DNA of 64,000 nucleotides from Sulfuritortus calidifontis (GTDB taxonomy: Bacteria > Pseudomonadota > Gammaproteobacteria > Burkholderiales > Thiobacillaceae). Location of the stretch: positions 1,364,001 through 1,428,000 of the forward strand of contig NZ_AP018721.1 of NCBI RefSeq assembly GCF_003967275.1. Direction: 5' to 3'. A program made the translations under genes and the position numbers. Positions 47,658-57,427 of this stretch are shown here, piece by piece; the stretch's first letter is position 1; each line of letters begins with the position of its first letter. A model generated the notes under the pieces. The model was given only the letters and a program-made list of their open reading frames with translations, was not told the origin of the DNA and made no database searches.

Positions 47658-49975
47658 AGAAAAAACACCTCTCTGGCATCGCCGCGCTCACTGCAGCGCT
47701 CATCGCCGCGCAAGCTCAGGCCTTCGAGCCGTTCCAGGTCAAAGACATCCGCGTCGAAGGCATTCAGCGCACCGAGGCCGGCACCGTCTTCAGCTACCTG
47801 CCGGTCAAGGTCGGCGAAACCCTGACCGACGAGAAGGCCGCCGCCGCGATCAAGGCCCTTTACGCCACCGGCTTCTTCAAGGACGTGCGCCTGGAAGTGC
47901 TGGAGGGCGTGCTGATCGTCCAGGTCGAGGAGCGCCCCGCCGTCGCCCAGATCGATTTCGTCGGCATGAAGGAATTCTCCAAGGACGAGCTCAAGGCCGG
48001 CCTCAAGCAACTGGGCCTGGCCGAAGGCCGCATCCTGGACAAGTCGCTCTTGGACAAGGCCGAGCAGGAACTCAAGCGCCAGTACTACAACCGTGGCATG
48101 TACGCGGTCGAGGTCGTCGCCCGCACCTCGCCGCTCGAGCGCAACCGGGTTGCCGTCAGCTTCGAGGTCAGCGAAGGCGAGATCGCCAAGATTCGCGCCA
48201 TCAACATCGTCGGCGCCAAGGCCTTCAAGGAAAAGGATCTGCTCGACCTGTTCGCCCTGCGCACCCCGGGCTGGCTGACCTGGTGGACCAAGAACGACCA
48301 GTATTCCAAGCAGAAGCTGACCGCCGACCTGGAGGTCCTGCGCTCGCACTACATGAACCAGGGCTATCTCGAATTCAGCATCGACTCACCCCAGGTCTCG
48401 ATCACGCCCGACAAGCAGGACATCTACATCACCGTCAACATCACCGAGGGCGAGAAATACACGGTGTCCGGCTTCAAAGTGGCCGGTGAATTGCCCGTGC
48501 CGGAGAAGGACCTGACCGCGTTGGTCTCGCTCAAGGCCGGCGATGTCTTCTCCCGCGAAAAGCTGAACGAATCGGTGAAGAAGATGGCCGATCGCCTGGG
48601 CAACGACGGCTATGCCTTCGCCAACATCAACGCCGCCCCCGAGCTCGACAAGGAAAAGCGCCAGGTCGCCTTCACCTTCCTGGTCGACCCGGGCCGCAAG
48701 GTCTACGTCCGCCGCATCAACATCGCCGGCAACACCAAGACCCAGGACCAGGTGATCCGGCGCGAGATGCGCCAGATGGAAGGCAGCCACTATGCCGCCG
48801 ACAAGATCAACCGCTCGCGCGAGCGGGTGGAGCGCCTGAGCTACTTCAAGGAAACCAACATCGAGACGCCGCCAGTCCCCGGCACGACCGACCAGGTTGA
48901 CGTCAACGTCTCGGTGGAAGAAAAGGCCACCGGCAGCGTCATGCTCGGTGCCGGCTTCTCCAGCGGCGAGGGCCTGATCCTGTCCGGCTCGGTTTCGCAG
49001 AACAACCTATTCGGCACCGGCAACCGGCTGTCGCTGCAAATGAACAGCGGCAGCGTCAACACCGTCTATGCCCTGTCCTTCACCAACCCCTATTTCACCC
49101 AGGACGGCGTCAGCCTGGGCTACGATATCTACCGCCGCGACACCGATACCAGCAACCTGGACGCGGTCAGCACCTACAGCACCTCCACCCTCGGCGCCGG
49201 CGTCCGTCTCGGCGTGCCGCTCAACGAGCTGGACACCATCCATCTCGGTGCCGCGGTCGAACAATATAGCCTCGATTTGAACTCGACGAGCCCATCCAAC
49301 TATGTCCAATTCGCCACGGACTTCGGCGGCACGGCGAGCGGCGTCACCACCAACAGCCTGCGCCTGGATGCCGGCTGGGCCCGGGACACCCGGGACAGTC
49401 TGACTTGGCCGACCAAGGGCTATTACCAGCGGGCCTATGCCGAAGCGGGCACGCCGGTGGGTGACCTCAAGTACTACAAGCTGAGTTACCAGTACCAGCA
49501 ATTCTTCCCGCTCAGCCAAACCTTCACCCTGATGCTCAACGGCGAGATCGGCTACGGCGGCGGCTACGGCGGCAAACCCATGCCCTTCTTCCGTAACTTC
49601 TTCGCCGGCGGCAACACCTCGGTGCGCGGCTTCGACTCCGGCACCCTGGGCCCGAAGGACTATCTGGGCAATGCCATCGGCGGCGACAAGCGCCTGGTCG
49701 GCAATGCCGAACTGTTCTTTCCCCTGCCCGGCTCGGGCAAGGATCGTTCCCTGCGCATGAGTGCCTTCATGGACATCGGCGCCGCCTTCGGCCCCTATGA
49801 TACCCAGGGCCGCTACAGCGAGATTTCCTTCAGCGACTTGCGCTATTCGGCCGGCATCGGCGTCACCTGGCAGTCGCCATTCGGGCCGCTCAAGTTCTCT
49901 TTGGCCAAGCCGATCAACGCCAAGGAAGACGACAAGACCCAGGTCTTCCAGTTCCAGATGGGCTCGGTATTCTGA
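47654..49975 (+). CDS. bamA: Outer-membrane protein assembly factor BamA
   Basis: 773 residues. Signal peptide ([20 protein letters not shown]), five POTRA domains (about 25-425), then a 16-strand barrel ending in the aromatic sorting signal QFQMGSVF. The central part of the BAM complex that inserts outer-membrane proteins. The VRGF motif is present (NTSVRGFDSG). Overlaps rseP by 4 bp. Confidence 0.98.
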   Translation: MKKKHLSGIAALTAALIAAQAQAFEPFQVKDIRVEGIQRTEAGTVFSYLPVKVGETLTDEKAAAAIKALYATGFFKDVRLEVLEGVLIVQVEERPAVAQIDFVGMKEFSKDELKAGLKQLGLAEGRILDKSLLDKAEQELKRQYYNRGMYAVEVVARTSPLERNRVAVSFEVSEGEIAKIRAINIVGAKAFKEKDLLDLFALRTPGWLTWWTKNDQYSKQKLTADLEVLRSHYMNQGYLEFSIDSPQVSITPDKQDIYITVNITEGEKYTVSGFKVAGELPVPEKDLTALVSLKAGDVFSREKLNESVKKMADRLGNDGYAFANINAAPELDKEKRQVAFTFLVDPGRKVYVRRINIAGNTKTQDQVIRREMRQMEGSHYAADKINRSRERVERLSYFKETNIETPPVPGTTDQVDVNVSVEEKATGSVMLGAGFSSGEGLILSGSVSQNNLFGTGNRLSLQMNSGSVNTVYALSFTNPYFTQDGVSLGYDIYRRDTDTSNLDAVSTYSTSTLGAGVRLGVPLNELDTIHLGAAVEQYSLDLNSTSPSNYVQFATDFGGTASGVTTNSLRLDAGWARDTRDSLTWPTKGYYQRAYAEAGTPVGDLKYYKLSYQYQQFFPLSQTFTLMLNGEIGYGGGYGGKPMPFFRNFFAGGNTSVRGFDSGTLGPKDYLGNAIGGDKRLVGNAELFFPLPGSGKDRSLRMSAFMDIGAAFGPYDTQGRYSEISFSDLRYSAGIGVTWQSPFGPLKFSLAKPINAKEDDKTQVFQFQMGSVF

Positions 49976-49994
49976 TTCGCAGGAGATGTAGTAC

Positions 49995-50486
49995 ATGAAG
50001 ATCATCGCCGCCGCACTGCTTATGGGCCTGGCCCTGGCGCAGCCCGCGTTCGCCGCCGACCTCAAGATCGGCTTCGTCAACACCGAGCGGGTGTTCCGCG
50101 ACTCGGCCCTCTCGGCCAAGGCACAAAAAAAGCTGGAGAAGGAGTTCTCCGCTCGCGATCAGGAACTGCAGAAACAGATCAAGCAGGCACGCGATCTGCA
50201 AGCCACCCTGGAAAAAGAGGCCCTCACCCTGTCCGAAACCGAGCGGGCCAAAAAAGAACGCGAACTGGCCAACCTCAACCGAGACATCCAGCGCGCCCAG
50301 CGCGAGTTCCGTGAAGACTTGAACCAGCGCAAGAACGAGGAATTCGCCGGCATCCACGAAAAGGCCCGCCGGATCATCCTGGACATCGCCAAGAAAGAGG
50401 ATTTCGACCTCATCATCGAAAACGCCGTCTACGCCAGCAACCGCGTCGACATCACCGACAAGGTCCTGAAGGCGCTCGAGCGCTGA
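49995..50486 (+). CDS. skp: Periplasmic chaperone Skp (OmpH)
   Basis: 163 residues. Signal peptide (MKIIAAALLMGLALAQPAFA) and a long charged coiled coil, with KIGFVNTERVFRDS at the start of the mature protein. It holds unfolded outer-membrane proteins for BamA, encoded just upstream. Confidence 0.95.
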   Translation: MKIIAAALLMGLALAQPAFAADLKIGFVNTERVFRDSALSAKAQKKLEKEFSARDQELQKQIKQARDLQATLEKEALTLSETERAKKERELANLNRDIQRAQREFREDLNQRKNEEFAGIHEKARRIILDIAKKEDFDLIIENAVYASNRVDITDKVLKALER

Positions 50487-50502
50487 ACACCAGGCTGCAC
50501 TG

Positions 50503-51543
50503 ATGTCGTCTGGCTACACCCTGGCCGAACTGAAGGCCTTTTTGGGCGGCGAGGTGCTGGGTGACGCGGGCCTTCGCTATCGCGGTGTCGCCTCGCTCGA
50601 ACATGCCGGCAGCGACCAGATCAGTTTCCTCGTCAACGACAAGCATCTCGCCGCCGCCCAGGCCAGCCGGGCCGGTGCCCTGCTGGTACCGCCGTCCCTG
50701 GCCGAGCGGGTCGATCAGCCCCGCCTGATCGTGGCCAATCCCCATGTCAGTTTCGCCCGGGCCGTCGCCTTGTTCCACCCCGAGCCTTCGGCCAGCCCCG
50801 GCATCCATCCCAGTGCCAACATCGCCGACGATGCCAGCGTCGCCGCTGACGCCCGAATCGGAGCCAACGTCGTCATCGAACCGGGTGCCAGTATCGGTCC
50901 GCAGACCCGGATCGACGCCGGTTGTGTCATCGGTCGCGGCGTCAAGATCGGCGCCGGCTGCCGGCTGCACGCCAACGTCACCATCTACGCCGGCTGCCGC
51001 ATTGGCGACCGGGTCATCCTGCATTCCGGCGCCGTCATTGGTGCCGACGGCTTCGGCCTGGCCTGGGAAGACGACCACTGGCTGAAGGTGCCCCAGGTCG
51101 GCGCCGTCGTCCTGGAAGACGATGTCGAGATCGGCGCCAACACCACCGTCGACCGCGGCGCGCTGGATGACACGGTGATCGAGCGTGGTGCCAAGCTGGA
51201 CAACCTGATCCAGATCGCCCACAACGTGCGCATCGGCGCCCACACGGCGATCGCCGCCTGCGTCGGCATCGCCGGCAGCACCCGAATCGGCGCTTACTGC
51301 CAGATCGGCGGCGCCGCCATGATCATCGGTCACCTGGATATCGCCGACCGGGTCACCGTCTCGGCCGGTACCTTCGTCGGCAAGTCGATCCGGGAAGCCG
51401 GCACCTATACCTCGGTCCAGCCCTTCATGGCGCATGGCGACTGGAAGCGCAACGCCGCTCACCTGCGACATCTGGACCAGATGCACGAGCGCATCCGCGC
51501 GCTCGAAAAAACCATCTCTGAATTGGAAAGGAAATCCTCGTGA
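50503..51543 (+). CDS. lpxD: UDP-3-O-(3-hydroxyacyl)glucosamine N-acyltransferase
   Basis: 346 residues. Third lipid A step. N-terminal uridine-binding domain ([16 protein letters not shown]), long left-handed beta helix of hexapeptide repeats ([16 protein letters not shown]), catalytic histidine region [19 protein letters not shown], and a C-terminal helix. Overlaps fabZ by 4 bp. Confidence 0.97.
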   Translation: MSSGYTLAELKAFLGGEVLGDAGLRYRGVASLEHAGSDQISFLVNDKHLAAAQASRAGALLVPPSLAERVDQPRLIVANPHVSFARAVALFHPEPSASPGIHPSANIADDASVAADARIGANVVIEPGASIGPQTRIDAGCVIGRGVKIGAGCRLHANVTIYAGCRIGDRVILHSGAVIGADGFGLAWEDDHWLKVPQVGAVVLEDDVEIGANTTVDRGALDDTVIERGAKLDNLIQIAHNVRIGAHTAIAACVGIAGSTRIGAYCQIGGAAMIIGHLDIADRVTVSAGTFVGKSIREAGTYTSVQPFMAHGDWKRNAAHLRHLDQMHERIRALEKTISELERKSS

Positions 51544-52007
51544 GCACCGAAGCAAGTTCCGGCCCCGCCATGGACATCAAGGGCATCATGCGCCACCTGC
51601 CGCACCGCTATCCCTTCCTCCTGGTGGACCGCGTGCTGGAGATCCACAAGGGCGAGCGCATCGTCGCGCTGAAGAACGTCACCATGAACGAGCCCTTCTT
51701 CCCCGGCCATTTCCCGCACCACCCGGTGATGCCGGGCGTGCTGATCATCGAGGCCCTAGCCCAGGCCGCCGGCATCCTGGCCTTCCAGAGCGCCGACATG
51801 CCGGTGACCGAGAACACCGTGGTCTATTTCGTTGGCATCGACAACGCCCGGTTCAAGAAGCCGGTTACCCCAGGCGACCAGTTGCGCATGGAGGTGGCCA
51901 TCACCAAGAACATGCGCGGCATCTGGAAATTCACCGCCCAAGCCCTGGTCGACGGCCAGCTCGCCTGCGAGGCCGAGTTGATGTGCACCTTGCGCACCGT
52001 GGAGTGA
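51540..52007 (+). CDS. fabZ: 3-hydroxyacyl-ACP dehydratase FabZ
   Basis: 155 residues from a GTG that overlaps the lpxD stop; an internal ATG at 51570 ([16 protein letters not shown]) is an alternative. Hot-dog fold with the catalytic [20 protein letters not shown] region. It dehydrates 3-hydroxyacyl-ACP in fatty acid synthesis and competes with LpxA/LpxD for substrate. Confidence 0.97.
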   Translation: MSTEASSGPAMDIKGIMRHLPHRYPFLLVDRVLEIHKGERIVALKNVTMNEPFFPGHFPHHPVMPGVLIIEALAQAAGILAFQSADMPVTENTVVYFVGIDNARFKKPVTPGDQLRMEVAITKNMRGIWKFTAQALVDGQLACEAELMCTLRTVE

Positions 52008-52018
52008 GCGGCCCGCCG

Positions 52019-52789
52019 ATGATCCACCCCACCGCGATAGTCCACCCCAATGCCAGGATCGGCAGCAATGTCGAGATCGGTGCCTACAGCCTCATCGGCG
52101 AGCACGTCGAAATCGGCGACGATTGCCGCATCGGCCCCCATGCCGTGATCACCGGCCACACCCGCATCGGCCGCGGCAACCGCATCTTCCAGTTCGTCTC
52201 CCTGGGCGAAGAGCCGCAGGACAAGAAATACGCCGGCGAAGCGACCCGGCTGGAGATCGGCGACCACAACACCATCCGCGAGTTCTGCACCTTCAACACC
52301 GGCACCGTGCAGGACAAGGGGGTCACCCGCATCGGCAGCCACAACTGGATCATGGCCTATGTCCATATCGCCCACGATTGCACGGTCGGCGACCACACCA
52401 TCTTCGCCAACAACGCCTCGCTCGCCGGCCACGTCGACATCGCCGACCATGTCATCCTCGGCGGTTTCACCGGCGTGCACCAGTTCTGCCGAGTTGGCGC
52501 CCATGTCATCACCGGCATCGCTTCGGTGGTGCGTCAGGACGTACCGCCCTTCGTCACCGCCTCCGGCAATCCGGCCGCGCCCTACGGCATCAATGCCGAG
52601 GGCCTGAAACGCCGCGGCTACAGCAGCGAGGCGATCGCGGCGATCAAGCGGGCCTACAAGACCCTATACAAATCGGGTCTGGGCCTGAATGAGGCCAATG
52701 CGGCGATCCAGGCCGAGGCCGCCACCCAGCCGGAACTCGCCCCGCTAACGGAATTCCTGGCCATCCCTGGCCGCGGCATCATTCGTTGA
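52019..52789 (+). CDS. lpxA: UDP-N-acetylglucosamine O-acyltransferase
   Basis: 256 residues. First lipid A step. Starts MIHPTAIVHPNARIG, hexapeptide beta helix, catalytic histidine in VHIAHDCTVG, and a C-terminal helical domain. The longer frame upstream is a shadow of lpxD/fabZ. 11 bp after fabZ. Confidence 0.98.
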   Translation: MIHPTAIVHPNARIGSNVEIGAYSLIGEHVEIGDDCRIGPHAVITGHTRIGRGNRIFQFVSLGEEPQDKKYAGEATRLEIGDHNTIREFCTFNTGTVQDKGVTRIGSHNWIMAYVHIAHDCTVGDHTIFANNASLAGHVDIADHVILGGFTGVHQFCRVGAHVITGIASVVRQDVPPFVTASGNPAAPYGINAEGLKRRGYSSEAIAAIKRAYKTLYKSGLGLNEANAAIQAEAATQPELAPLTEFLAIPGRGIIR

Positions 52790-52804
52790 TCGGGAGCGCC
52801 CGCA

Positions 52805-53962
52805 GTGAAGAACGAGGGGATTAACGCGCCTGCAGTCGGCATCGTCGCCGGCGAGGCCTCGGGCGATCTGCTCGGCAGCCTGCTGATCAAGGCCCTGCAG
52901 CAGGCCGGCCTGAACGCCCGGTTTGAAGGCATTGCCGGGCCCAAGATGCAGGGCCTGGGTGTACGCTCACTGTTTCCGATGGAGACCCTTTCCGTCCGCG
53001 GTTATGTCGAAGCCCTGGGCAGCCTGCGCCGCATTCTCGCCATCCGGCGACAACTCGCCCAGAAGCTGCTGGCTGCCCAGCCTCGCCTGTTCATCGGCAT
53101 CGACGCCCCGGATTTCAACCTCGGCCTGGAGGGCCGGCTCAAGCGCCGCGGCATCCCCACCCTGCACTTCGTCAGCCCCTCGGTCTGGGCCTGGCGCCGC
53201 GGCCGGATCAAGAAGATCCGCAAGGCGGTCTCGCACATGCTGCTGATCTTCCCGTTCGAGGAGGCCATCTACGCCGAGGCAGACATCCCTGCGACCTATG
53301 TCGGCCACCCTCTCGCCCATGCCCTGCCCGATCAGTCAGATCGCAAGGGGGCACGTGAGCGGCTGGGCCTGCGCGCGAACGGCGAATACATCGCCCTGTT
53401 GCCCGGCAGCCGGCAGAGCGAGCTCAAGCTCCTGGCCGATACCTTCATCGAGACGGCGCGCAAGCTCCATGAGCGTCGTCCGACAGCCCAGTTTCTGATC
53501 CCGTTGATCAGCCGTGAGACCCGCCTGCATTTCGAGGAGGCCATCTACCGCCTCCAGGCGAGCGAACTGCCCATCCGCATCCTGTTCGGCCACGCCCACG
53601 ATGCCCTGCAGGCGGCCGACGCCGCCCTGGTCGCCTCCGGCACTGCCACCCTGGAGGCCGCGCTGCTGAAGTGTCCCCATGTCATCACCTACAAGGTGCC
53701 CTGGCTGACCTATCAGATCATGCGTCGCCAGGCCTACCTGCCCTACATCGGCCTGCCCAACATCGTGGCCGGTCAGATGGTAGTGCCAGAGCTGATCCAG
53801 AAGCAGGCACAGCCCGAACTGCTGGCCGAGGCGATATTGCGCCTGCTGGAGAATCGCCTGGCCCGCGAGACCATGCTCGATGCCTTCGAAGGCATACGGC
53901 GTGCACTGCGGCGCGACACGCCTCGCCTCATCGCCGAGGCCATCGCGCCCTATCTCAAGTAA
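52805..53962 (+). CDS. lpxB: Lipid-A-disaccharide synthase
   Basis: 385 residues from a GTG. GT19 glycosyltransferase joining UDP-diacylglucosamine and lipid X. Signature VGIVAGEASGDLLGSLL near the N-terminus, FVSPSVWAWRRGR, and LLPGSRQSEL in the C-terminal half. rnhB starts at the next base after the stop. Confidence 0.97.
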   Translation: MKNEGINAPAVGIVAGEASGDLLGSLLIKALQQAGLNARFEGIAGPKMQGLGVRSLFPMETLSVRGYVEALGSLRRILAIRRQLAQKLLAAQPRLFIGIDAPDFNLGLEGRLKRRGIPTLHFVSPSVWAWRRGRIKKIRKAVSHMLLIFPFEEAIYAEADIPATYVGHPLAHALPDQSDRKGARERLGLRANGEYIALLPGSRQSELKLLADTFIETARKLHERRPTAQFLIPLISRETRLHFEEAIYRLQASELPIRILFGHAHDALQAADAALVASGTATLEAALLKCPHVITYKVPWLTYQIMRRQAYLPYIGLPNIVAGQMVVPELIQKQAQPELLAEAILRLLENRLARETMLDAFEGIRRALRRDTPRLIAEAIAPYLK

Positions 53963-54541
53963 ATGAGCAAAATCCTGATCTGTGGCGTCGACGAAGCCGG
54001 CCGCGGCCCGCTCGCCGGGCCGGTCTGCGCCGCAGCGGTCATCCTCGATCCGGCCCGGCCGATCGAAGGCCTGAAGGATTCGAAGAAGCTTTCGGCCGCC
54101 AAGCGCGAGCAACTCGCCGAGGTGATCCGGCAGCAGGCCCTGGTTTGGTCGGTGGCCTGGGCCAGCGTCGAGGAAATCGACCGCCTGAACATCCTGCAAG
54201 CCACACTGTTGGCCATGCGCCGCAGTGTCGCAAATCTGGCCATCGCCCCCGGCGAGGTCTGGGTGGACGGCAATACCTGTCCTGAACTACCCTACCCGAG
54301 CAAGGCCATTGTCAAGGGCGACGCCTTGGAACCGGCGATATCGGCGGCCTCGATCCTGGCCAAGACCGAACGGGACAAGGTGATGAGCGAACTAGCTAGG
54401 TATTACCCTCAGTATGGCTTCGACCGGCACAGTGGGTATCCTACGGCAGATCATCTCGCCGCCCTGGCCACGCATGGCATCACGCCGGAACACAGGAAAA
54501 GCTTCGGCCCGGTCAAGCGCCTGCTGGACAACCAGCCGTAA
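53963..54541 (+). CDS. rnhB: Ribonuclease HII
   Basis: 192 residues. Removes misincorporated ribonucleotides and RNA from RNA-DNA hybrids. Metal ligands in [13 protein letters not shown] (Asp-Glu), VWVDGN and the [12 protein letters not shown] block are visible. Last gene of the lipid A run. Confidence 0.97.
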   Translation: MSKILICGVDEAGRGPLAGPVCAAAVILDPARPIEGLKDSKKLSAAKREQLAEVIRQQALVWSVAWASVEEIDRLNILQATLLAMRRSVANLAIAPGEVWVDGNTCPELPYPSKAIVKGDALEPAISAASILAKTERDKVMSELARYYPQYGFDRHSGYPTADHLAALATHGITPEHRKSFGPVKRLLDNQP

Positions 54542-54578
54542 CCGGCGTCGCAACGATGCAAGAGAGGAGTGACACAGC

Positions 54579-55436
54579 ATGATGGTGATCGTTGGTTGGA
54601 TCATCGCCCTGGGCGGCGTGTTCGGCGGCTTCGCCGCCGCAGGCGGCCACCTGGCTTCTCTATTCCAACCGCTGGAGCTGGTCATGATCGGCGGTGGCGC
54701 CCTCGGCGCCTTTGTCGCCGCCAACGGCGGCAAGGGCATGAAGGCCTTCATGGCCTCCTTCCCCGGCGTGTTCAAGGGTTCAAAATACACCAAGGCCTTC
54801 TATATGGAGCTGCTGGCCTTGCTGTTCGAGATCCTGAGCAAGGTTCGGCGCGAAGGCTTGATGTCCATCGAACAGGACGTCGAGCAACCGGAAAACAGCG
54901 CCCTGTTCAGCAAATATCCTGTCATCCAAAAAGACCATCATCTGATCGAATTCATCACCGACTATCTGCGGTTGATGGTCGGCGGCAACCTGAATGCGAT
55001 GGAAATCGAGAACCTCATGGACAATGAGATCGAAACCCATCACCACGAGGCCATGGCCCCGGCCCACGCCGTCCAACGCATGGCCGATGCCATGCCAGCC
55101 TTCGGTATCGTCGCCGCGGTCATGGGCGTGGTCCACACTATGGAATCACTGCACCTGCCACCGACCGAACTCGGCGTGCTCATCGCCCACGCCCTGGTCG
55201 GCACCTTCCTCGGCATCCTGCTGTCCTACGGTTTCGTCTCGCCGGTCTCCACCGCCATGGAAACCAAGGTCGAGGAAACCACCAAGGTACTGCAGACCGT
55301 CAAAACCGTACTGCTGGCCAGCCTGAACGGCTTCTCGCCGCAAGTCTGCGTCGAATTCGGCCGCAAGGTGCTCTACTCCACCGGGCGGATTCAACCACGA
55401 AGTGCAACACGACTGAATGATTGCATAAAAACCTGA
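54579..55436 (+). CDS. motA: Flagellar motor stator protein MotA, C-terminus replaced by IS read-through
   Basis: 285 residues, but only the first 268 are MotA (IVGWIIALGGVFGGFAAAGG; cytoplasmic loop; MPAFGIVAAVMGVVHTM; LGILLSYGFVSPV). After LYST the frame enters an IS30-family element and adds 17 foreign residues. The true tail (ERPGFFELEEDIKARKGK) survives at 56444-56500. All four membrane helices and the force-generating loop are intact, so some function is possible. Proton-channel stator partner motB lies downstream, now 1.1 kb further from the promoter. AGGAG precedes the ATG. Confidence 0.9.
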   Translation: MMVIVGWIIALGGVFGGFAAAGGHLASLFQPLELVMIGGGALGAFVAANGGKGMKAFMASFPGVFKGSKYTKAFYMELLALLFEILSKVRREGLMSIEQDVEQPENSALFSKYPVIQKDHHLIEFITDYLRLMVGGNLNAMEIENLMDNEIETHHHEAMAPAHAVQRMADAMPAFGIVAAVMGVVHTMESLHLPPTELGVLIAHALVGTFLGILLSYGFVSPVSTAMETKVEETTKVLQTVKTVLLASLNGFSPQVCVEFGRKVLYSTGRIQPRSATRLNDCIKT

Positions 55437-56438
55437 TGCGGGGTTTTCCAGCCCAGGCGTTTTCTGGGGCGATGGTTCAGGCGATCCATGATCATGGCCA
55501 GTTCCTCCTGGGTGACGGTGTGAAAGGGCCTGGATTTGGGCAGGTACTGCCGGATGAGGCCGTTGGTATTCTCGTTCGTGCCGCGTTGCCAGGAGGCATA
55601 AGGGTCGGCGAAATAGGACGTGGATTCGAGTGCCCGGTCGATCTCGCCATGGCGGGCGAACTCCAGGCCATTGTCGAAGGTGAGCGTCTTCACCCGTGCC
55701 TTGAAGGGTGAAAGCAAGCGGATGATGGCCTCGCTTACCGCCTCGCTGGTCTTGTTGCGCACGTGGGCCAAGAGGCAGAAACCCGACTTACGCTCGGTGA
55801 GGTTGACGATGGCCTGTTTGCGGCCAGCGCCGATGAGGGTGTCACCCTCCCAATGGCCGACCAGGCTGCGCGACTCGACGGCCTGCGGGCGCAAGGCAAT
55901 CGGCCTGCGACCGGGGATATGGCCGCGCAGGCTTCGGCCCGAGGCATAACGTTTGCGGCGCTGTTTCTGACATCGGAGGTGGCGCCACAACGCGCCGCCG
56001 GCTCGCTTGTCGGCATAGATGCGCTGGTAGATCGCCTCATGGCTGATCGGCAGATGCGCGGCGATCTGCTCGGGACTGTGCTGCAGGGCAAGTCGTCTTT
56101 GGGCTTCCTCCCATACTTCCGGCAAGATGCGCGGCGCGTTGCGGCTATTGGCCGCCCGCGCCTCGGACAGGCGCTGCGCCTGCCGGGGCCGGTAGCCGCG
56201 CAATCCGCAGTTGCGGGCAAGCTCGCGGCTGATGGTGGAAGGGTGACGGTCGAGCAACTGGGCGATCTCGCGCTGTGTATGGCCGGCTTTGAGGAGGGCG
56301 TAAATTTGGTATCGTTCGTTCTGGGTCAGATGCGTGTAGTTCATTGGGCAACTTCGACTTGGCGGTTGATGGGGCAAAATGCTCACGCATTCTGACCCAC
56401 CTTCCAGTTAATCAAAATTGCACTTCGAATTTGAATCC
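55387..56438 (-). mobile_element. IS30-family insertion sequence in motA
   Basis: About 1.05 kb with imperfect inverted ends. GGATTCAACCACGAAGTGCA on the left matches the inverted right end at GGATTCAA and CGAAGTGCAA. It holds one transposase on the minus strand, opposite to motA. No convincing target duplication was found, so the ends may be off by a few bases. Confidence 0.85.
55391..56344 (-). CDS. IS30-family transposase
   Basis: 317 residues from the ATG at 56344 (MNYTHLTQNERYQIYALLKAG). N-terminal helix-turn-helix (GHTQREIAQLLDRHPSTISREL) and DDE core: WEGDTLIG, LTFDNGLEFA and the GTNENTNGLIRQYLPK block with the catalytic Glu. The frame looks intact and the stop lies in the left inverted repeat, so the element may still be active. 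Confidence 0.94.
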   Translation of the reverse strand: MNYTHLTQNERYQIYALLKAGHTQREIAQLLDRHPSTISRELARNCGLRGYRPRQAQRLSEARAANSRNAPRILPEVWEEAQRRLALQHSPEQIAAHLPISHEAIYQRIYADKRAGGALWRHLRCQKQRRKRYASGRSLRGHIPGRRPIALRPQAVESRSLVGHWEGDTLIGAGRKQAIVNLTERKSGFCLLAHVRNKTSEAVSEAIIRLLSPFKARVKTLTFDNGLEFARHGEIDRALESTSYFADPYASWQRGTNENTNGLIRQYLPKSRPFHTVTQEELAMIMDRLNHRPRKRLGWKTPHQVFMQSFSRVALRG

Positions 56439-56500
56439 ACGCCGAACGTCCCGGCTTCTTCGAACTCGAGGAAGACATCAAGGCACGCAAGGGCAAGTGA
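56439..56500 (+). pseudogene. Detached 3' end of motA
   Basis: In frame it reads ERPGFFELEEDIKARKGK and a TGA stop (56498-56500), the normal end of MotA. It is separated from the rest of the gene by the IS30-family element and has no start. Confidence 0.88.
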
Positions 56501-56521
56501 TCGGCCTAAGGAGCGGGCAAG

Positions 56522-57427
56522 ATGGCTGACGATACCCAACGCCCCATCGTCATCAAGCGGATCAAAAAGGCCGGCCATGCCGCGCATGGCGGCGCCTGGA
56601 AGATCGCCTACGCCGACTTCGTCACGGCAATGATGGCCTTCTTCCTGCTCATGTGGCTGCTCGGCTCGGTCAACACCTCCAAGCTGTTCGGCATCTCCGA
56701 ATACTTCAAGACCCCGCTCAAGGTCGCCCTGCAAGGCGGCGTCGGCGCCGGTGACCAGACCAGCATCATCAAGGGTGGTGGCGAGGACGTCACCCGAAAG
56801 GCCGGCGAGGTCAAGCGCGGCGAGCCGGAGCAGCCGGAGACGCCACAGCAGAACAAGATCCAGGAAGCCGCCCGCCTGAACGAACTAAAGGAAAAGCTGG
56901 AGAAGCTGATCGAGAGCAACCAGAATCTGCAGCAATTCAAGAAACAGCTGAAGATTGACATCACCACCGAGGGTTTGCGCATTCAGATCGTCGACGACCA
57001 GAACCGGCCGATGTTCGATTCCGGCAGCGCCGTGATGAAGCCCTATACCCGCGACATCCTGCGCGAGATCGGCCGCACCCTGAACGAGGTGCCCAACCGG
57101 ATCAGCCTGTCCGGCCATACCGATGCCGTGCAATATGCCTCCGGCCAGCGCGGGTACAGCAACTGGGAGCTATCGGCCGATCGGGCGAATGCCTCACGCC
57201 GCGAACTACTGCTGGGCGGACTGGCCGAAGGCAAGATCCTCCGCGTGGTTGGCCTGGCCGCTGCCATCCCCTTCAACAAGGAGAATCCCAACGACCCGGT
57301 CAACCGGCGCATTTCCATCATCGTGATGAATAAACAGGCGGAAGAAGCCATCACCAAGGAAAGTCAGCAGATCGAGGCCTTGACCGCCGAGCAAGTCGGG
57401 GAAAAATTTGGCAAGATCAAGCCATGA
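56522..57427 (+). CDS. motB: Flagellar motor stator protein MotB
   Basis: 301 residues. One N-terminal helix with the proton-binding aspartate (KIAYADFVTAMMAFFLLMWL) and a C-terminal OmpA-like peptidoglycan-binding domain (ISLSGHTDAVQYASGQRGYSNWELSADRA is spread over about 195-225). It anchors the stator to the wall. AAGGAG lies 7 nt before the ATG. Expression may suffer from the IS upstream. Confidence 0.95.
   Translation: MADDTQRPIVIKRIKKAGHAAHGGAWKIAYADFVTAMMAFFLLMWLLGSVNTSKLFGISEYFKTPLKVALQGGVGAGDQTSIIKGGGEDVTRKAGEVKRGEPEQPETPQQNKIQEAARLNELKEKLEKLIESNQNLQQFKKQLKIDITTEGLRIQIVDDQNRPMFDSGSAVMKPYTRDILREIGRTLNEVPNRISLSGHTDAVQYASGQRGYSNWELSADRANASRRELLLGGLAEGKILRVVGLAAAIPFNKENPNDPVNRRISIIVMNKQAEEAITKESQQIEALTAEQVGEKFGKIKP

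Noticed and set aside
55381-56440. A specific target-site duplication for the IS30-family element
   Set aside because: Short matches such as CCAC on both sides would shift the restored motA out of frame; no flank pair restores the frame cleanly, so none is claimed.
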